Source of the DNA: Seriola aureovittata
Lineage: Eukaryota > Chordata > Actinopteri > Carangiformes > Carangidae
Reading direction: 5' to 3'
DNA: 64,000 bases
Assembly (NCBI RefSeq): GCF_021018895.1
Contig: NC_079383.1
Coordinates: forward strand, 21,220,353 to 21,284,352
A program made the position numbers and the translations under genes. This document shows positions 36,901-49,353 of this stretch, one piece after another (the stretch's first letter is position 1; each line of letters starts with the position of its first letter). The notes under the pieces were generated by a model. The model had not been told where the DNA came from, made no database searches, and saw only the letters and a list, made by a program, of their open reading frames with translations.

Positions 36901-39900
36901 GCCTTACTTCAACCTTCCTGATTATTTTTACCATTAAATACAGTGCAACGGGCCTGTTTAATATGAAAAACAGAAACATGTGGAGTTATTTTTGCAACAG
37001 TTTGGTGCTGGTTGTGCAAGATTTAATCGAGTTAACCACAGTAGATGTGACATGTAGACGGATGTGCATATCTCTTCGATTAGAGGCTGCACATTCAACA
37101 CGTACTCGTTGCCATCGCATGGATGCTACAAGGATGTTAATCAGCTGAGAGACTCTCATGTACACAAGCTGCTGAAAAACAGCAAGCTGGGGCGATTTCA
37201 GAGAGCTCCACATGCGAGGCGCCTCCTCGCTAATTAGTTTTGGAAATAGCACAGAACGTGTGTGAGTGTGTGTCGCAGACGGGCAGCAACAGAATGCAAT
37301 CAATCCAGAATCCAAAATTGCAGGGCTCCACCGGATTGCTACTGACACTCCACTCTTACTGCAGCTCCCCTCCCACTGTGGCACACAGGGAATCGCCCAA
37401 ATACAAAATAAATACAGACAACGAAAGAAAAAATAAACCCACCATGCCTCAGGGTATTACTCCTGAGCCACTGCACACCGTGAATTTCATCTCCAAAACT
37501 ACAGAGTACTCATCTGTGTGTATCTAATCTCTGATTTGCTGTGTTTGTTACAATTACAGGGTGGTTCTCTGGAAAATGTCTTCATATAAACTGAGACTAT
37601 TTCCTGCATGGGCTTCCTGGCTACAGTGGTCCTTGTGTTGTTAATAATTAATCTACGTTTTCGACATTTATCTACCTGATGCAGCAAGATGGTTAAATCT
37701 CACAAATGACAGTAATTACACACACGCCAGATGACATTTAGTGTATGATCCTGCCTCATAGGTTTGTTTTTGTTTTTTTTGTTGCAATTACATGCTAAAG
37801 TTAACCATCTGTTAGTTGTCTGACAGTATGCCATGTTGGCAGGCCCCTCTGTTTATGGTATTAGCTGAAATAACACAGTACAAGTAGGTTTACAACAGGA
37901 ACTGCTCTGTGTTCAAGTCATCCTCAAACACGCTGTCATAACAGTCGTCAGATGTTGTAAGCAGCAGCTATCTTCTGCATGGATCTGATAAGCACATGTC
38001 AGCAGCATAACACGTTATCTCCTAACCACTAGCTCGCCGCAGTTACGCCACCATGTTATTTCTGGATGCCTCAGTCAACAGGCAGAGGACATCAAAATTC
38101 AGTAATCCTGTGTACGAGTACCAGTATTGAAGTCTTTACCTACCTAGTGCACTATATTTATTAACTCGTGCACTATATTTAACTAGTGCACTATATTCCC
38201 TACCTAGTGCACTATATTCCCTACCTAGTGCACTATATTCCCTAACTAGTACACTATATTTATTATCTAGTGCACTATATTCCCTACCTAGTGCACTATA
38301 TTTATTATCTAGTGCACTATATTTCCTACCTAGTGCATTATATTTATTATCTAGTGCACCATATTCCCTACCTAATGCACTAGTTCCCTAACTAGCGCCT
38401 TATATTTATTAACTAGTGCACTATTCCCTACCTAGTGCACTATATTCCCTACCTAGTGCACTAGTTCCCTAACTAGCGCATTATATTTATTATCTAGTGC
38501 ACTATATTTCTTACCTAGTGCACTATATTTATTATCTAGTGCACTATATTTCCTACCTAGTGCACTATATTTACTAGCGCTTCACTATATTTCCTCAATT
38601 ACATATCTTTCTCTGACTTAAATAACCAGTATCTAAACTCAAATATTAAAACACATTTAAATTTTTCATTGTTCTCAAAACTCTTAAACTGAGCCTCACT
38701 GTGACTCACGCTTATCTCAAGTTTAAAGGAATAGTTCACTCATAGTTAGAGGAGAATACATTTAAAACTTTAATTACTTAACAGCTAAAGGAATTAGTAA
38801 AATGACTTGTAACTCAGGCCTTAACGTTGCCTCCTAGCAGCAACGATTTCACTTCACCCCTTTCCCCCCATCACCGAGCGCATCTCTCTACAAGCCCCAT
38901 CCCGCTGACATCACACGTCCTCGTCCTGTCTTTCCACTGAACGCTCAGAGACCAAATATATGTTCATAAAAAAAACAAAAAACAAAAAAAATTCCCATGA
39001 TCCAGTGCTTGTCCTTTAATTGATGATGACCAACCAACATGGTGACTGACATTCAAGAGGAAACTATTGAGAATCTCGTATGAAGACGTGTAAGTGGGAG
39101 TGGGGGTTTTCAGACACAGCCTGTATCTACATTCCCCGGTGGTATCTGGTTCGCATGGAATTTGAGCAATCACTTCCTGTCAGTGTTCACTCTGAGGTCA
39201 CATGTCAGGTAAGTGTTATGAGGCTTTCACAGACCACAGGGACTAAATATGGGAAGTTCATCTCTCTCCCAGCTCCCCTCTGTCATCATGACATAAGTCT
39301 GAACGCTCTGCACGCCCCCTCTGTTGCCCGGGTGCAGCGGAGAAACAGGAAAACATGAGCAGAGCCAGAAACTGGAGCAAAGTGGACTGAGAAAGGCCAA
39401 AGCTTCGGTTTGTCACAGGACTCTCACTCTGAGGAAATCAGAAGAGATGCAAATGAAATATTGAACAGAGGAACGAATTAAGGAAAGGCCAAAAAGGGGG
39501 ATTGTTATTGACCCTGTGGCTTGATATCAATCAATCAATGAAATTGTCAAACCAGCTTGAGTCACCACCGACATCTGCCTCAGCACTGATATCACCGCCC
39601 CATTTATCTCTGAGCTGTAGTGAGGATATGAACAATGACAGACAGTTACTAAAAAAATAAAAGAAAAAAGAAGTGAAAAAGTGAGTCATGAGCTCTGAAA
39701 TGTCTCTTCCCAAAATGCAGTGCACGCTGCACTGGCAGAGGCGAAGCGAGCGAGCGAGCTGTCAACAAATCCGTCAGCTATTTTCAGTGTCTGGGCAGGA
39801 AGCTGAGCTTTCCAGTCCCCACTAAAGGGATGTTTCCAAAACATTCATATAGGCTCAGTGGGTAGAAACAAAAGGGCAGTGCCAAGGAGTCTGAGTGGGG

Positions 39901-39937
39901 ATATCACACACACACACTAACACACACACACACACAC

Positions 39938-39976
<39 letters not shown>

Positions 39977-41695
39977 CAAGCTGGGAGCACTGCCAATCCA
40001 ACTGGCAACGCAAGGGCACCACAGTGTCGGGTCGGTATCTGACAGAACACGGCCCTCTTAAATCAGCTGGCATCGGCTGATGATGCTGATGATGATGATG
40101 ATGATGAATCACAACCTTTCAGATCGTCAGTGACATTTTTCGTACTGCTACTTGCAAGAAGGAATTAAAATTATGCTTCCATTTCAGATCTGTAAAGAAT
40201 CACACATCACCAAATTCATTGATTGATTGTTTGTCGGAGAGCGATGTGTCGCTGATAACCGTGACCCTCGGACAGCGCAAACAACCTTCGCCTCACTGCT
40301 GGGTATCTATGAGCGTTTCTGCCGTGACCCAGTAACATCCACCTACTGTTCCCTAAAGAGGTCCGATGAAGTAGTTCTGGTGCATTCCCAAAACGGTGAC
40401 CTCGCTGACCTTTCAGATCACACAATGTCTCAGGTCCTAAATATTGACGAAGGATTTGGAAACCATTGTCTTCGTGTTGGTATACAGGCTACGTGATAGG
40501 TCTGCTGATGTGACATGTGAACGTGGACTTTTGTTAATTATTAAGCTGTCCAAACAAAAGCATGTAAATCCAGGCTCTGAAGCGGCTGTGGTCACATTGA
40601 CCCTTAAAAACCTTATTGATTATGTTTAGCTACACGTTTTCCTGTTTTCATTTAACTTCCTTAAAACACCATAAGTTACACCATCTTAGATCTTAGGTTA
40701 CGAGTTATTATGTGATGCCCAGTTGTTCTGTCCGTACAACACCCAACACTAAAAGTATCTGGCGAGAAATTGCACATTTAGAAATGTTTTACAGTTCTGC
40801 TTCACGCAGCTGTTCTGGAAACAGGATCTGATTGTAATCCAGACAAAAAAAAAACAATCTAAACAACAGCTGTCTCAGGCAAAAATGTAAACAGGATTAT
40901 CATTTTGCAGGAGTTTTCCTGTGGCGAGCAGAAGCAAAGTCCCCCCCCCTCCCTGAATACTGATTCGCAAAAGCTGAACTTTCCAATGAACTTTCCAATG
41001 TGTCCAAAACAGTGATCGATGTCAAGAGTGGGAAAGGAGTTTAAAGATGACATGAAACTAGTTGTTCTGGACAGAAACTTAATCACCAATAATTTTAATT
41101 TTTCTTTTTTGTTATAGTTTAAAAGTCTGCAAGATAAATGTGAGGATTTACTGGTTTTCTTCATGTTTTATCATTAGAAACTGAAGTTTTGGGGGGTTGT
41201 TGTTGTCAGGCATTTTCTCTATTTCTGACTTTTTTTTAAACTAAACAAATAATTGATCAGGAATTAAAACAATTATTATTACAGGGGGTGGGGGGGTCCT
41301 AAATCCCGTGCATATGGTCCCATAATGTGTAGCTGAGCCCCTGATCATAATTTAAATATCATTTGTGAAACTGTTTAATGCTCTATCACCACTTCCGGTC
41401 ACATTAGTGTCACATTCTATTGTTTCCCCTCATACCAACCTTCTATCAGTGGAGACTTGGAGAGGTCTCTTCTGTCCTCGGGGAAGGACTCTACAAGTCT
41501 TTTAAAGAGCCGACCCAGGTCGGAGTAACTCCGGTGCAAGTATAAAATGTTCCTGTCCGACCACTCGGTCCGGATCTCGAAGAACTCCTCTTCCTCCCCC
41601 CGCTGGCTGATGATGAGCCTCCGGATCCCGTTGACCCAGCAGTCCCGGACAAACATGTTGACCAGCGACGTGCCTTCAAACACAGCCGATGCCAT
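33935..41695 (-). CDS. pxdc1: PX domain-containing protein 1
   Basis: Five coding exons on the minus strand: 41695-41440, 35039-34948, 34850-34733, 34632-34521, 34058-33935. They total 702 bases, giving 233 residues, close to the human protein. The N-terminus [20 protein letters not shown] and the blocks [49 protein letters not shown] and [17 protein letters not shown] match vertebrate PXDC1. Exons 1-3 make a PX (phox) fold, which in other proteins binds phosphoinositides; the Arg in HRSYSDL lies where PX domains hold the 3-phosphate ligand, but the proline-rich loop is weak. The tail is acidic. Start context is good (G at -3 and +4). Intron 1 is 6.4 kb and its donor is the less usual G|GTTGGT. 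Cellular role is poorly known. Confidence 0.95.
38138..38595. repeat. Minisatellite with palindromic TAGTGCACTA core
   Basis: About 20 units of roughly 21-24 bases, each with CTAGTGCACTATATT followed by CCCTAC, TCCTAC or TATTAT variants. TAGTGCACTA is a perfect palindrome. Two unit types partly alternate, implying a higher-order repeat. The core resembles a dispersed fish repeat word (TAGTGCACTATATAGGGAA), from memory. Confidence 0.9.
39906..39976. repeat. AC microsatellite
   Basis: About 33 AC units with two interruptions in pxdc1 intron 1. Confidence 0.95.
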
Positions 41696-41900
41696 TCCTC
41701 AGACGTCAGTCCAGCATGCTGGGGCGGGCCGGGGGAGGGTGGCGGCGGCGGTGGCGGGTCTCAGGACCGAAGGAGTCAACGCCGCAGGAATGTGGAAGAA
41801 TAAAACAAAATGCGGCGGATGAGGAAAGAAAACTTGGGGAACTTTTCGGCGCGTCGTCTGTCGGCGGTCTGTCAGCGGCGCGTGAGAGCGGGAGGAGGAT
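41696..41900 (-). promoter_or_regulatory. CpG-rich pxdc1 promoter region with CRE-like and GC-box motifs
   Basis: Immediately upstream of the pxdc1 ATG the sequence is GC- and CpG-rich. It contains AGACGTCA (a CREB/ATF variant) at 41701-41708 and GGGGCGGG at about 41719-41727, and no TATA box. This fits a CpG-island promoter. The start site is not determined, so some of this may be 5' UTR. Confidence 0.5.
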
Positions 41901-43699
41901 GATCATTGCGTCTGCTCAGCTCATCACAGGCGTGATCTCAACGTGGCATGATTTAGAGAAAAAAAAAAAAAAATAGACTTTAGAGTCAAAGATAACACCC
42001 CTCCACCCCTCCCCCCTGCAAAATGTATAAGTTTATATTTCCCGTCTTCATCAGTAAAAAGTGCAAAAGATTAAAGAAAATAAAAATAAAGCTCCATGAG
42101 ATTGTTTGATCTGTGAAATCAAAGCGCTGCTCCCTTGTCTCGTCTGTTTCCGAAATCCTGAAGCTTTTCACTTCACACTGTCTGGGGAAGCAGTTTTCTT
42201 TCAGCACAGTTTCCTCCCCTCTCCTCTGCGTCCTCCCTCCTTCCTTCCTTCCTCCCTCCTTGACAACAGAGGAGCCTATTATTATGCAAAGAGCCGCAAA
42301 AAACAAAACTGTCCATCTCCTGATTTATAATCAGGAAAAGGAGAGAAAAAAAAAAGTTGTTTAAACTTTTTTTTTTCTTTATTCCTTCAGCTGCATTTGA
42401 TGCCACGTCTTCCTCAAATCACTTAATCTTAAAATGATATGTTTGGGGGGAAAATAAAAAAACCACAAGAAAATATTTGAAGAAGAGGCCAATAAATGAA
42501 ATGCATCAGTTTTATTTGCAGGATCTGCAGTTTCTGACCTCATATAACTCAAGTCGACACACAAATACTATTATAGCCAAATGTTAGCCACAGTGAAAAA
42601 GATGCACTGTTATTTGTCTCCTTGTCAGAGTGACTGATTTGTTCTGCATAGCTCCATTGAGCAGCACGCTAATGTTTCCCTTGAGTGCAGAGGCAGAGAC
42701 CAGTGAAAGCGTTTTACAGGAAGCCACGGCCATGTCAAGTAATGACGATTCAGCTGTAATTAACTCGTGCACTGTGGGAGAAGGACTGTTCTGGTAAAAG
42801 CAATTCATGACAATGCGGGCACAGGAAGTATCATGCAAAACTGTAAAACACATGCACACAAATGCAGACATGTGGTAAGAGGGACGTATGAATGCAGGAA
42901 AAATCTGTGCATAAAACTGGAAGTGGTGCGGCTGAGATGAGAGAAAGCAATCCAGCTCTAATGGGCACATTATGTTTTACGACACAGAGCAGATTGTAGG
43001 TGCGAACGTCTGCCTTCGTGATCCCCTTTTGAGCTCGCAAGTGCACCTCAGTGAGCGTTTCAGGCTCACCGTGGCAAAAGTGAACGCTCTGAATAAGGAA
43101 ATGGAGCCAGTCAGGAAAATATAAAGTTTCAATTTGCCAGATTTAAGCTGCCCGGAGAGATTCCCTTTTAATGTTTGACGGTTTTATATTCAGCTGTTTC
43201 ATTGTTCCTCGGTGCCAACGTCGCTTCTGTCTGCACAGAAAAGTGAGGGATTCTTGTCTAGAAATGTAAACCACTCACTGAAGTGATTTCACAAGAGATT
43301 AGATAAAGATCTTCCTTTATTAGTCCCACACTGGGGAAATTTGCATTGACAGTACGAGAAAGAAAAACTGCAAAATGCCGGTAAGAAATACAGAGAAAGA
43401 TAAATAATTGATAATAATATAATATATACGAAACATTTACATTTAAATGAAAATAAATTTGAATTCATATACATCACAGTGGACCCTTGGAAAATTAAAA
43501 CCAGGCAGAGCAGCGATGTTGGAGTTGCTCCTTCTCTCATGGTGGCGACTGGTTTTCAAAATGCAGGTGAGATAAACAGTGTGACAAAATCACCTGTCAT
43601 CCCGTTGACCACACCCAGAAGTTACATAGCCCCGCCCATCTGTCTGTGAAGCCCTTTTCCCCTCCAAACCAGGAGAACAAAGAACACCAGGAACCAGTG

Positions 43700-43910
43700 A
43701 GTTGGACTTTTCGAACCTTCAGTATAGAACTCGAGGATGAAGTGATTCAAATTTGGAGGTCAAAGGTCAAAGGTCATGGTGGTGACCTCACGAAACACCT
43801 CGACGGAACGTCTTCAAATTTGGCACAACCATTCACTTGGACTCGAGGGGCGAGCTGGTCATATTTTGTTGGCCAAAGGTCAAAGGTCACAGTGACAAAT
43901 GGTTAATATT
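43700..43910. repeat. Dispersed repeat carrying AGGTCA direct repeats, copy 1
   Basis: It contains AGGTCAAAGGTCAAAGGTCA at 43757-43776 and AAAGGTCAAAGGTCA at 43875-43889, between words such as CTTCAAATTTGGCA. The same words occur at 61360-61500, so this is a dispersed element. Its half-sites are spaced by one base (DR1). Confidence 0.65.
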
Positions 43911-44778
43911 TTTTACATAGCTCTGGATAAACAGGGATGTAACCTGAAACTAGTCTGAGTGGCGGAGGGATACGACCACGAGGAGGTGATTCTAGGTTTC
44001 AGTCAGGTTATCCTTTAATGACTGAGGTCAACCCCAGAGGACAGAGCTGATGTTCTTACTAACATCAGGCTGATTCCAGAGAGTGAAGAGGCGGGAAGGA
44101 AGATTCAGGGAACCCGGTTAGCCGATCCCCCAGACAGCAAAACCTTTGAAAAACAATGAAGTACGGCCTATACTGTGAAAGAATCTGTTTCTTAGACTTA
44201 GTTTCTGACACTGTGGCGCAGTTTGTTTGTTTTTCAAGTGTTTGTGTGTGTGTGTGTGCTGCACATCTCATTTTAAGCATGAATGATCTGAGATGATTAT
44301 GTTACATGGAGAGACCGCATCAGTGTTATCAGAAAGCCCCTTCTCCCCTTGTGTAATAACAGGATCTGTCTGTTTTGAGCAGCAGGGCTTCAATCTGTGG
44401 TTTGGCCACATTCACCGAGTCAGCACATTCTGCCTCGGTACCTCATTCCAGTGTAATTCCTCTGAAAGAGTCGACTTTAAATGGAAAAATAGACTTTCGC
44501 CCGCTCATCCTTAAAGCCCCTTCCCATGCACAACCTAAGCACATTTGTCTCCCATTACAACAGAGGCGATGCCAAAGCCGAGTGAGAGAGCAGCAGGAAA
44601 TGTTAAGAGTTGGTTTGAGGAATAAAAGACCCAATGTGTCACCAGATGGAGGCAGATAGACGGACAGTTTGTTTGTGCGCTCCAAACTTTTAATGGGCTA
44701 ATCTTGGATTAGCAACTGACTTTAGGTTTGAAATAAGAATTTGGATTTGTTAGCGAAAGGATTCATTCAAGTGAGACT

Positions 44779-45060
44779 TAAAGGGAAAGTTTTACATTTT
44801 GGGGAAATGTGCTTATTTGTGTTGTTTCCGAGAGTTAAACAAAGATTTGCACCACGCTCACATGACTGCGTTAAACATGAAGCTGGAGCCAGGAGACGTG
44901 TACCGGCAGCATCATACCGCACCTAATGTTGTTATGGTTACAATAATAACAGGAACAGTGAATGACATAAATAGTGTTGACTGTTGCTTTCAGACAGGAA
45001 GCGAAAAGCAACTTTGCTCACATCATAACATTTGTTTTACAGGACGAGAGTCTTGCAAAT
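44779..45060 (+). repeat. Common teleost dispersed repeat, copy 2
   Basis: The words AAAGGGAAAGTTTTACATTTTGG, GGAAATGTGCTTATTTG, CCGAGAGTTAAAC, GTTAAACATGAAGCTGG and AGCCAGGAGACG follow the order of a repeat frequent in fish genomes; copy 1 is at 26640-26805. Some words here are truncated for brevity. No coding capacity. Confidence 0.5.
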
Positions 45061-46969
45061 GAGAGTTGGTTAAGCTTAAGGAAAGATCGTGGTCTGGGTC
45101 AATGCAGAAGACGTCCACACTGACTTCCAACAGTCTGCGGTTAATTCAATGTTGTTGCCTAAACCGAACTACAGAAACATACTATTTGCTCTAGTTTGGT
45201 TGTAAACATAATTTCGAGAAGGCGGCAGCAAGAAGTTTTGGAAACGCGGGGTTCACGTTGTCTATCTTGTAACCTGGGAGGTGGACCTACAGCACAGCTA
45301 TCAAGAGTAACATTTAGAGCCTTGATTATCACCTAAGAAAACTTTTACACCCATATTTAACTATGCAGAGAGGAGGAAAACTCCTGTTGTCTGATTTGTC
45401 ACTCACTGACAACCGGTCTCTAAACCGCCACACCCTGAACCTGAGGTCTCTAATCACCCTCCAAATGATGAGCCCAGCCTTCCCCCGAATTAAAAGACCT
45501 GCTGTGGATTTCTTCACTAAAAGATCACCTGTGATGACTGGAGTGGAATCATCTCCGGTTTCAAAGCTACTCTGCTCCAGCTGCTCACAAGCCAGGACGA
45601 CGTAAACCTTCTTCTTCATCCCTTCCATTGATGCGCACGTAAATTTCACCCTCCGACAAGGCCGTATGCTCGGGGCAAACCCGGCTCCTTTACCCTTGTA
45701 AATCCTATGCCATCTTTTATTCTCTCAGAAAAACCAAACAGGAGAAGCTCATAAAGCAAAAGAGGTTTCGGTAAACAAAGAGAAAACATAAAGATGTACG
45801 CAGCTGTCGGAGGACAAAGAACATCTGCGCTGATGGAAGCAGGCGGTCCGTTTTCTCATTGAGAGGCTTTGTGAGCTTCACTTGGAGGAAGTCATTCTGA
45901 GCCATAACTCTGTCTTTATTCACACCCCAAGACAAAACCCAGTGAGGAGAGCAGGGGCTGGGGTGACGGTGGGTTAGCCGACTGCCTGAGTGTTTTTAAC
46001 AGGCCGTATAATGGACTGTGGCCGTCTTCGCTGAGCATCTGTTGGACCTTCTTGTTTTACGGCCCCCCCCCCGTCCTTATTGTGGCACCAGTGAAGCTCG
46101 GAGGCTGGAAGAGTCGAGACGGACCTGACGCACGTCTGTTTGCTTTATTTCCTCACTGTGGAAATCCAAGTTCCCGCTACAGAGGCCATAACTCAGATCT
46201 GCAGGTTTGAGGCATCGAGAAATCCGTGCAGTTGGTTCTGTTCAGTGTTTCGCCGGGCCGAGGCGAGACCAGAGCAGAGCGTAAAGATTAACTCCCCCCC
46301 TTTCCTCACTCCCAACAGTTTGCAATCCAAGAGAATTAATTTATTTACAATTATAGTAGAAATGGAGTCGAAGGAAAAGTAATAAAGCATTTCCTGAATT
46401 TCATATTTTAATTTAACTATTAATCCATTAATAAAAACAAACAGTATAAAACTCTGATTAGATAAACCATTTAGAAATACATTTATTAATTCATGAATAA
46501 TTAACTGAATTTGAAAAGGCATTTTAATAATAGTTATACATTCCTGGATCCCCTCTTCAGTTTCCATTTCCTTTTTCCAGCTGCTTTTCCTTTTCCTATT
46601 TGCTAATCGATTTGCTTAGTCATTTAGCTTCTCCATTTAACCTGTCTGTGACAAACCCACCTGGTTAACTCTCCAACCAATCAGAGAGCTTGTTGCATCC
46701 CACGGCTATGTGGGAGAACACCTGTTCTCCTTCTGAATCCAGCAAAGAAAAGACAATTAAAACACATTTTCATACACTTAAAGGAAATTTTAAAAGCTGA
46801 TGACAATTCATTTTAAAAGACTTGACCTGATCTACAGTGACAATATTCAAATACAATAAGCAAACATCACCTACAGTCCTTTGCATTTACAATTACATGT
46901 CACTACGCTGTTTAGGGATCAAAATGAAAAGGTGATCTGTCAGTCTTCTTCATGGAGGCAGGTCATCAG

Positions 46970-47330
46970 TCAGGACGCCGCTTCCTTGTCACTTGTCTGT
47001 CTGAGTCAGTGGCAGCGGCTTGTTTTTATAACCACATGGAGCATTATCGCCACCTACTGTTGAACTTTAGCCTCCTCATGTTCTTGTTTTCAATGCAGTG
47101 TCTTTTAGGTAAATAAAAGTATGATTAAAAAAAAATACCATTCCCAGGATTGTTTATAAAAACCATGTGTTTGATCGTTTCTTGTTCCAGCTGAATCTTT
47201 AATATGTTCCTCTCTCATTTTCAACACATGTTCCACCACAGTCTCTTTTTCATTGCAGATGTCACAGTTTCCAGATGGATGTAACGACCAATTCAGTTCG
47301 GCGTGAGCTTATCTTATTCTACTTATCAAG
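46970..47330 (-). mobile_element. 3' remnant of a non-LTR retrotransposon (LINE)
   Basis: On the minus strand, about 47320-47180 encodes RRTELNWSLHPSGNCDICN followed by EKETVVEHVL. This is the Cys-rich C-terminal segment typical of LINE reverse transcriptase ORFs (C-x2-C, then ETVEHVL). Further 3' (about 47070-47030) is CAGTAGGTGGCGATAATGC, resembling a fish LINE 3' tail. The reading frame then breaks, so the copy is dead. Clade not assigned. Confidence 0.65.
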
Positions 47331-47357
47331 CTCTTTTCCACTCACACCTCCTGCTGC

Positions 47358-47396
47358 ATCTGGATCTGCATCTGGATCTGCATCTGGATCTGGTAC
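47358..47396 (+). repeat. 12-bp tandem repeat
   Basis: Three copies of GCATCTGGATCT, the last followed by GGTACAG. Confidence 0.85.
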
Positions 47397-47763
47397 AGAT
47401 GTCTTCCTTTTAGATTCAGGTGTAAGAAACACACTGTGGGAATCTGGAGCCTCTCACGCCACATCCAGTGGCTAGCTTTGCCCCCACAGGTACAAAATGA
47501 TTTTGCAATTGAAATGACATTTTATAGATTATAAATATATTAAAGGGGCAGTCTGTGTGTTTTTATTGGTCTTACCCGGTGGTGAGTTTACGGTGACCTT
47601 GGTGTTTCTGTCATTCCTCATCACAAGTTCAGATCTTTATGATGTTATTACTGTATTTGCCCCCCCCCCCCCCCCCTCCATGTCACTGTTTCCCGTCCAC
47701 AGTGGAGGTGACAGCAGCCGGCTGCTCAGGCCTGCTTTCTATTTTCTCCTCTCTGTGTTGCTG

Positions 47764-47769
47764 CAGCTG
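47764..47769. promoter_or_regulatory. E-box upstream of chrnd
   Basis: CAGCTG, 130 bases before the chrnd ATG. Muscle acetylcholine receptor subunit promoters are activated by MyoD/myogenin through E-boxes near the start site, so this is the best candidate in the region. I found no clear N-box (CCGGAA). TATAAGG at 47864-47870 is probably too close to the ATG to be the TATA box unless the 5' UTR is very short. Confidence 0.4.
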
Positions 47770-47778
47770 CTGCCTGTC

Positions 47779-47838
47779 ACTCAGTCAGTCAGTCAGTCAG
47801 TCAGTCAGTCAGTCGGTCGGTCGGTCAGTCAGTCAGTT
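47779..47838. repeat. CAGT tetranucleotide repeat in the chrnd promoter
   Basis: About 15 CAGT/CGGT units ending 60 bases before the chrnd start codon, between the E-box and the ATG. Confidence 0.9.
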
Positions 47839-47898
47839 GCCTTCCTGGCAGAAGGTCGGTGGGTATAAGGCCTCCTCACTCCTCACCACCAATCAGCC

Positions 47899-48790
47899 AT
47901 GAAGCTTCAGCGTGCAGCGCTGGCCTCCGTCTTCCTGCTCACTCTGCTCTCCACCGGTAAGTTCTTGTTGGTTCTTTAAAATCTGACGGAGTTAACTTTC
48001 GTTTGTGAAGCTGTTTTTGTCCAGTGTTTGAAATAGTCAGACTGCTGTTCGTAGTGAAGTCCTGAGCTGACTCTTCTTCCTGTTTTAAAGCAGCATGTAT
48101 TTGTTGTCATTAGTAAATATCTCTTTATTGTCATTTTTTCCTTTTTAACATTATAGAGACAAACACAGGAAACTCAACTCCTGCACTGAGACGTTGACAA
48201 ACTCAGAGTCATCATGCTACAGCTGAAACATTTAGCAGATCAATTTTGATAAGTGATCAAACGTTTCAAGTCTTTTTCAAAATAAAGTTTTAGCTCCTCA
48301 AAGGCAAATATTTGATAATTTTCTCAGTATTTTACAATAGTTGTAGAAAAGAAGCAGTTTGAATGTGTTAATCTGAGCTTTAGTAACTTTTGATTTGCAT
48401 TTTTTACTATTTTACAAACCAGGAAAATAATCAAATAATCGTGAAAACAATCAGCATATTGATTAATATTGAGAATGGTAGTTAGTTGCCGCCCTACACT
48501 CGTTATTTAGACGGAGAATAAGTTGTGAAAAATAAAACAGATGGACTAAACTGTAAGTATTTTGCTGAGAGGAACAGATCAGTGCACAACCACAGACTGG
48601 GCTTTGATTTCATTAAAAAAATCAACATATGTGCAAACAAAAACACAGAAACATGGCCGAGCGCTGAACTGGGAGTGTGCAGAGGAGAAATGTCTGACAG
48701 TTATGTGCACTGGTCTCACAGCAGCTGCCACGACCCACTGAAACATGAGCGGCATGAAAGCATTCACACACACTCAGGAGGCCCTGTTTG

Positions 48791-48834
<44 letters not shown>

Positions 48835-49100
48835 CATTGATTGCTTTATAAAAGTGAAACCTTCTACTTTTTAGATAAAATCAATAGAAAATTATCAATA
48901 ACTTTTCTTCCACATTTACAGGAGTATTGTTGGATATTTCTATTTGTATTTACTTATATTTCTTGCATGAACTGTGCTGTCTGTGTGTGTTCATTTGTTT
49001 TTCTGGAAGAGGATCATCCTTCCATGTCACACACTTTGCTGTATTGAGCTGGGAATGAGTCAAAATACTATTTCCTTTTGATGTGAACATAAAAGTGTTT

Positions 49101-49137
<37 letters not shown>

Positions 49138-49296
49138 AGAGTGCTGGGGCAGGAACGAGGAGGAGCGTCTGATCAACCACCTGTTCAAAGAGCGAGGATA
49201 CAACAAAGAGCTGCGTCCCGTCGAGAGGCAGCAGGAGGCCGTCGACGTTTACCTCGCCCTCACACTCTCCAACCTCATCTCTCTGGTACAAAGCAG

Positions 49297-49353
<57 letters not shown>

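Larger units (their letters stand above)
35040..41439. other. pxdc1 intron 1
   Basis: No further exon seen. It contains the 21-bp minisatellite at 38138-38595, AC tracts at 39906-39976, and a unique GC-rich stretch at about 36110-36245 with TGAGTCAGCA (Maf/AP-1-type) that may be an enhancer. The open frame at 40227-40496 has unusually even base use but no family resemblance. Confidence 0.5.
41900..47690. other. Intergenic region between divergent pxdc1 and chrnd
   Basis: No gene recognised. It contains poly-A/T runs, a GATAAAGATCTTCCTTTATT repeat tail near 43305, a dispersed repeat with AGGTCA half-sites (43700-43910), a teleost repeat copy (44779-45060), a LINE remnant (46970-47330) and a 12-bp repeat (47358-47396). 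Open frames such as 45329-45649 (minus) show no family resemblance. Confidence 0.5.

Noticed and set aside
38138..38595. CRISPR-like array
   Set aside because: Units are contiguous variants with no unique spacers, in a vertebrate intron; it is a minisatellite.
40227..40496. 89-codon frame in pxdc1 intron 1 with balanced composition
   Set aside because: No family match that I recognise and no start or splice context; possibly an old repeat.
47864..47870. TATAAGG before chrnd as a TATA box
   Set aside because: Only 35 bases from the ATG, leaving almost no 5' UTR; mentioned only with the E-box.
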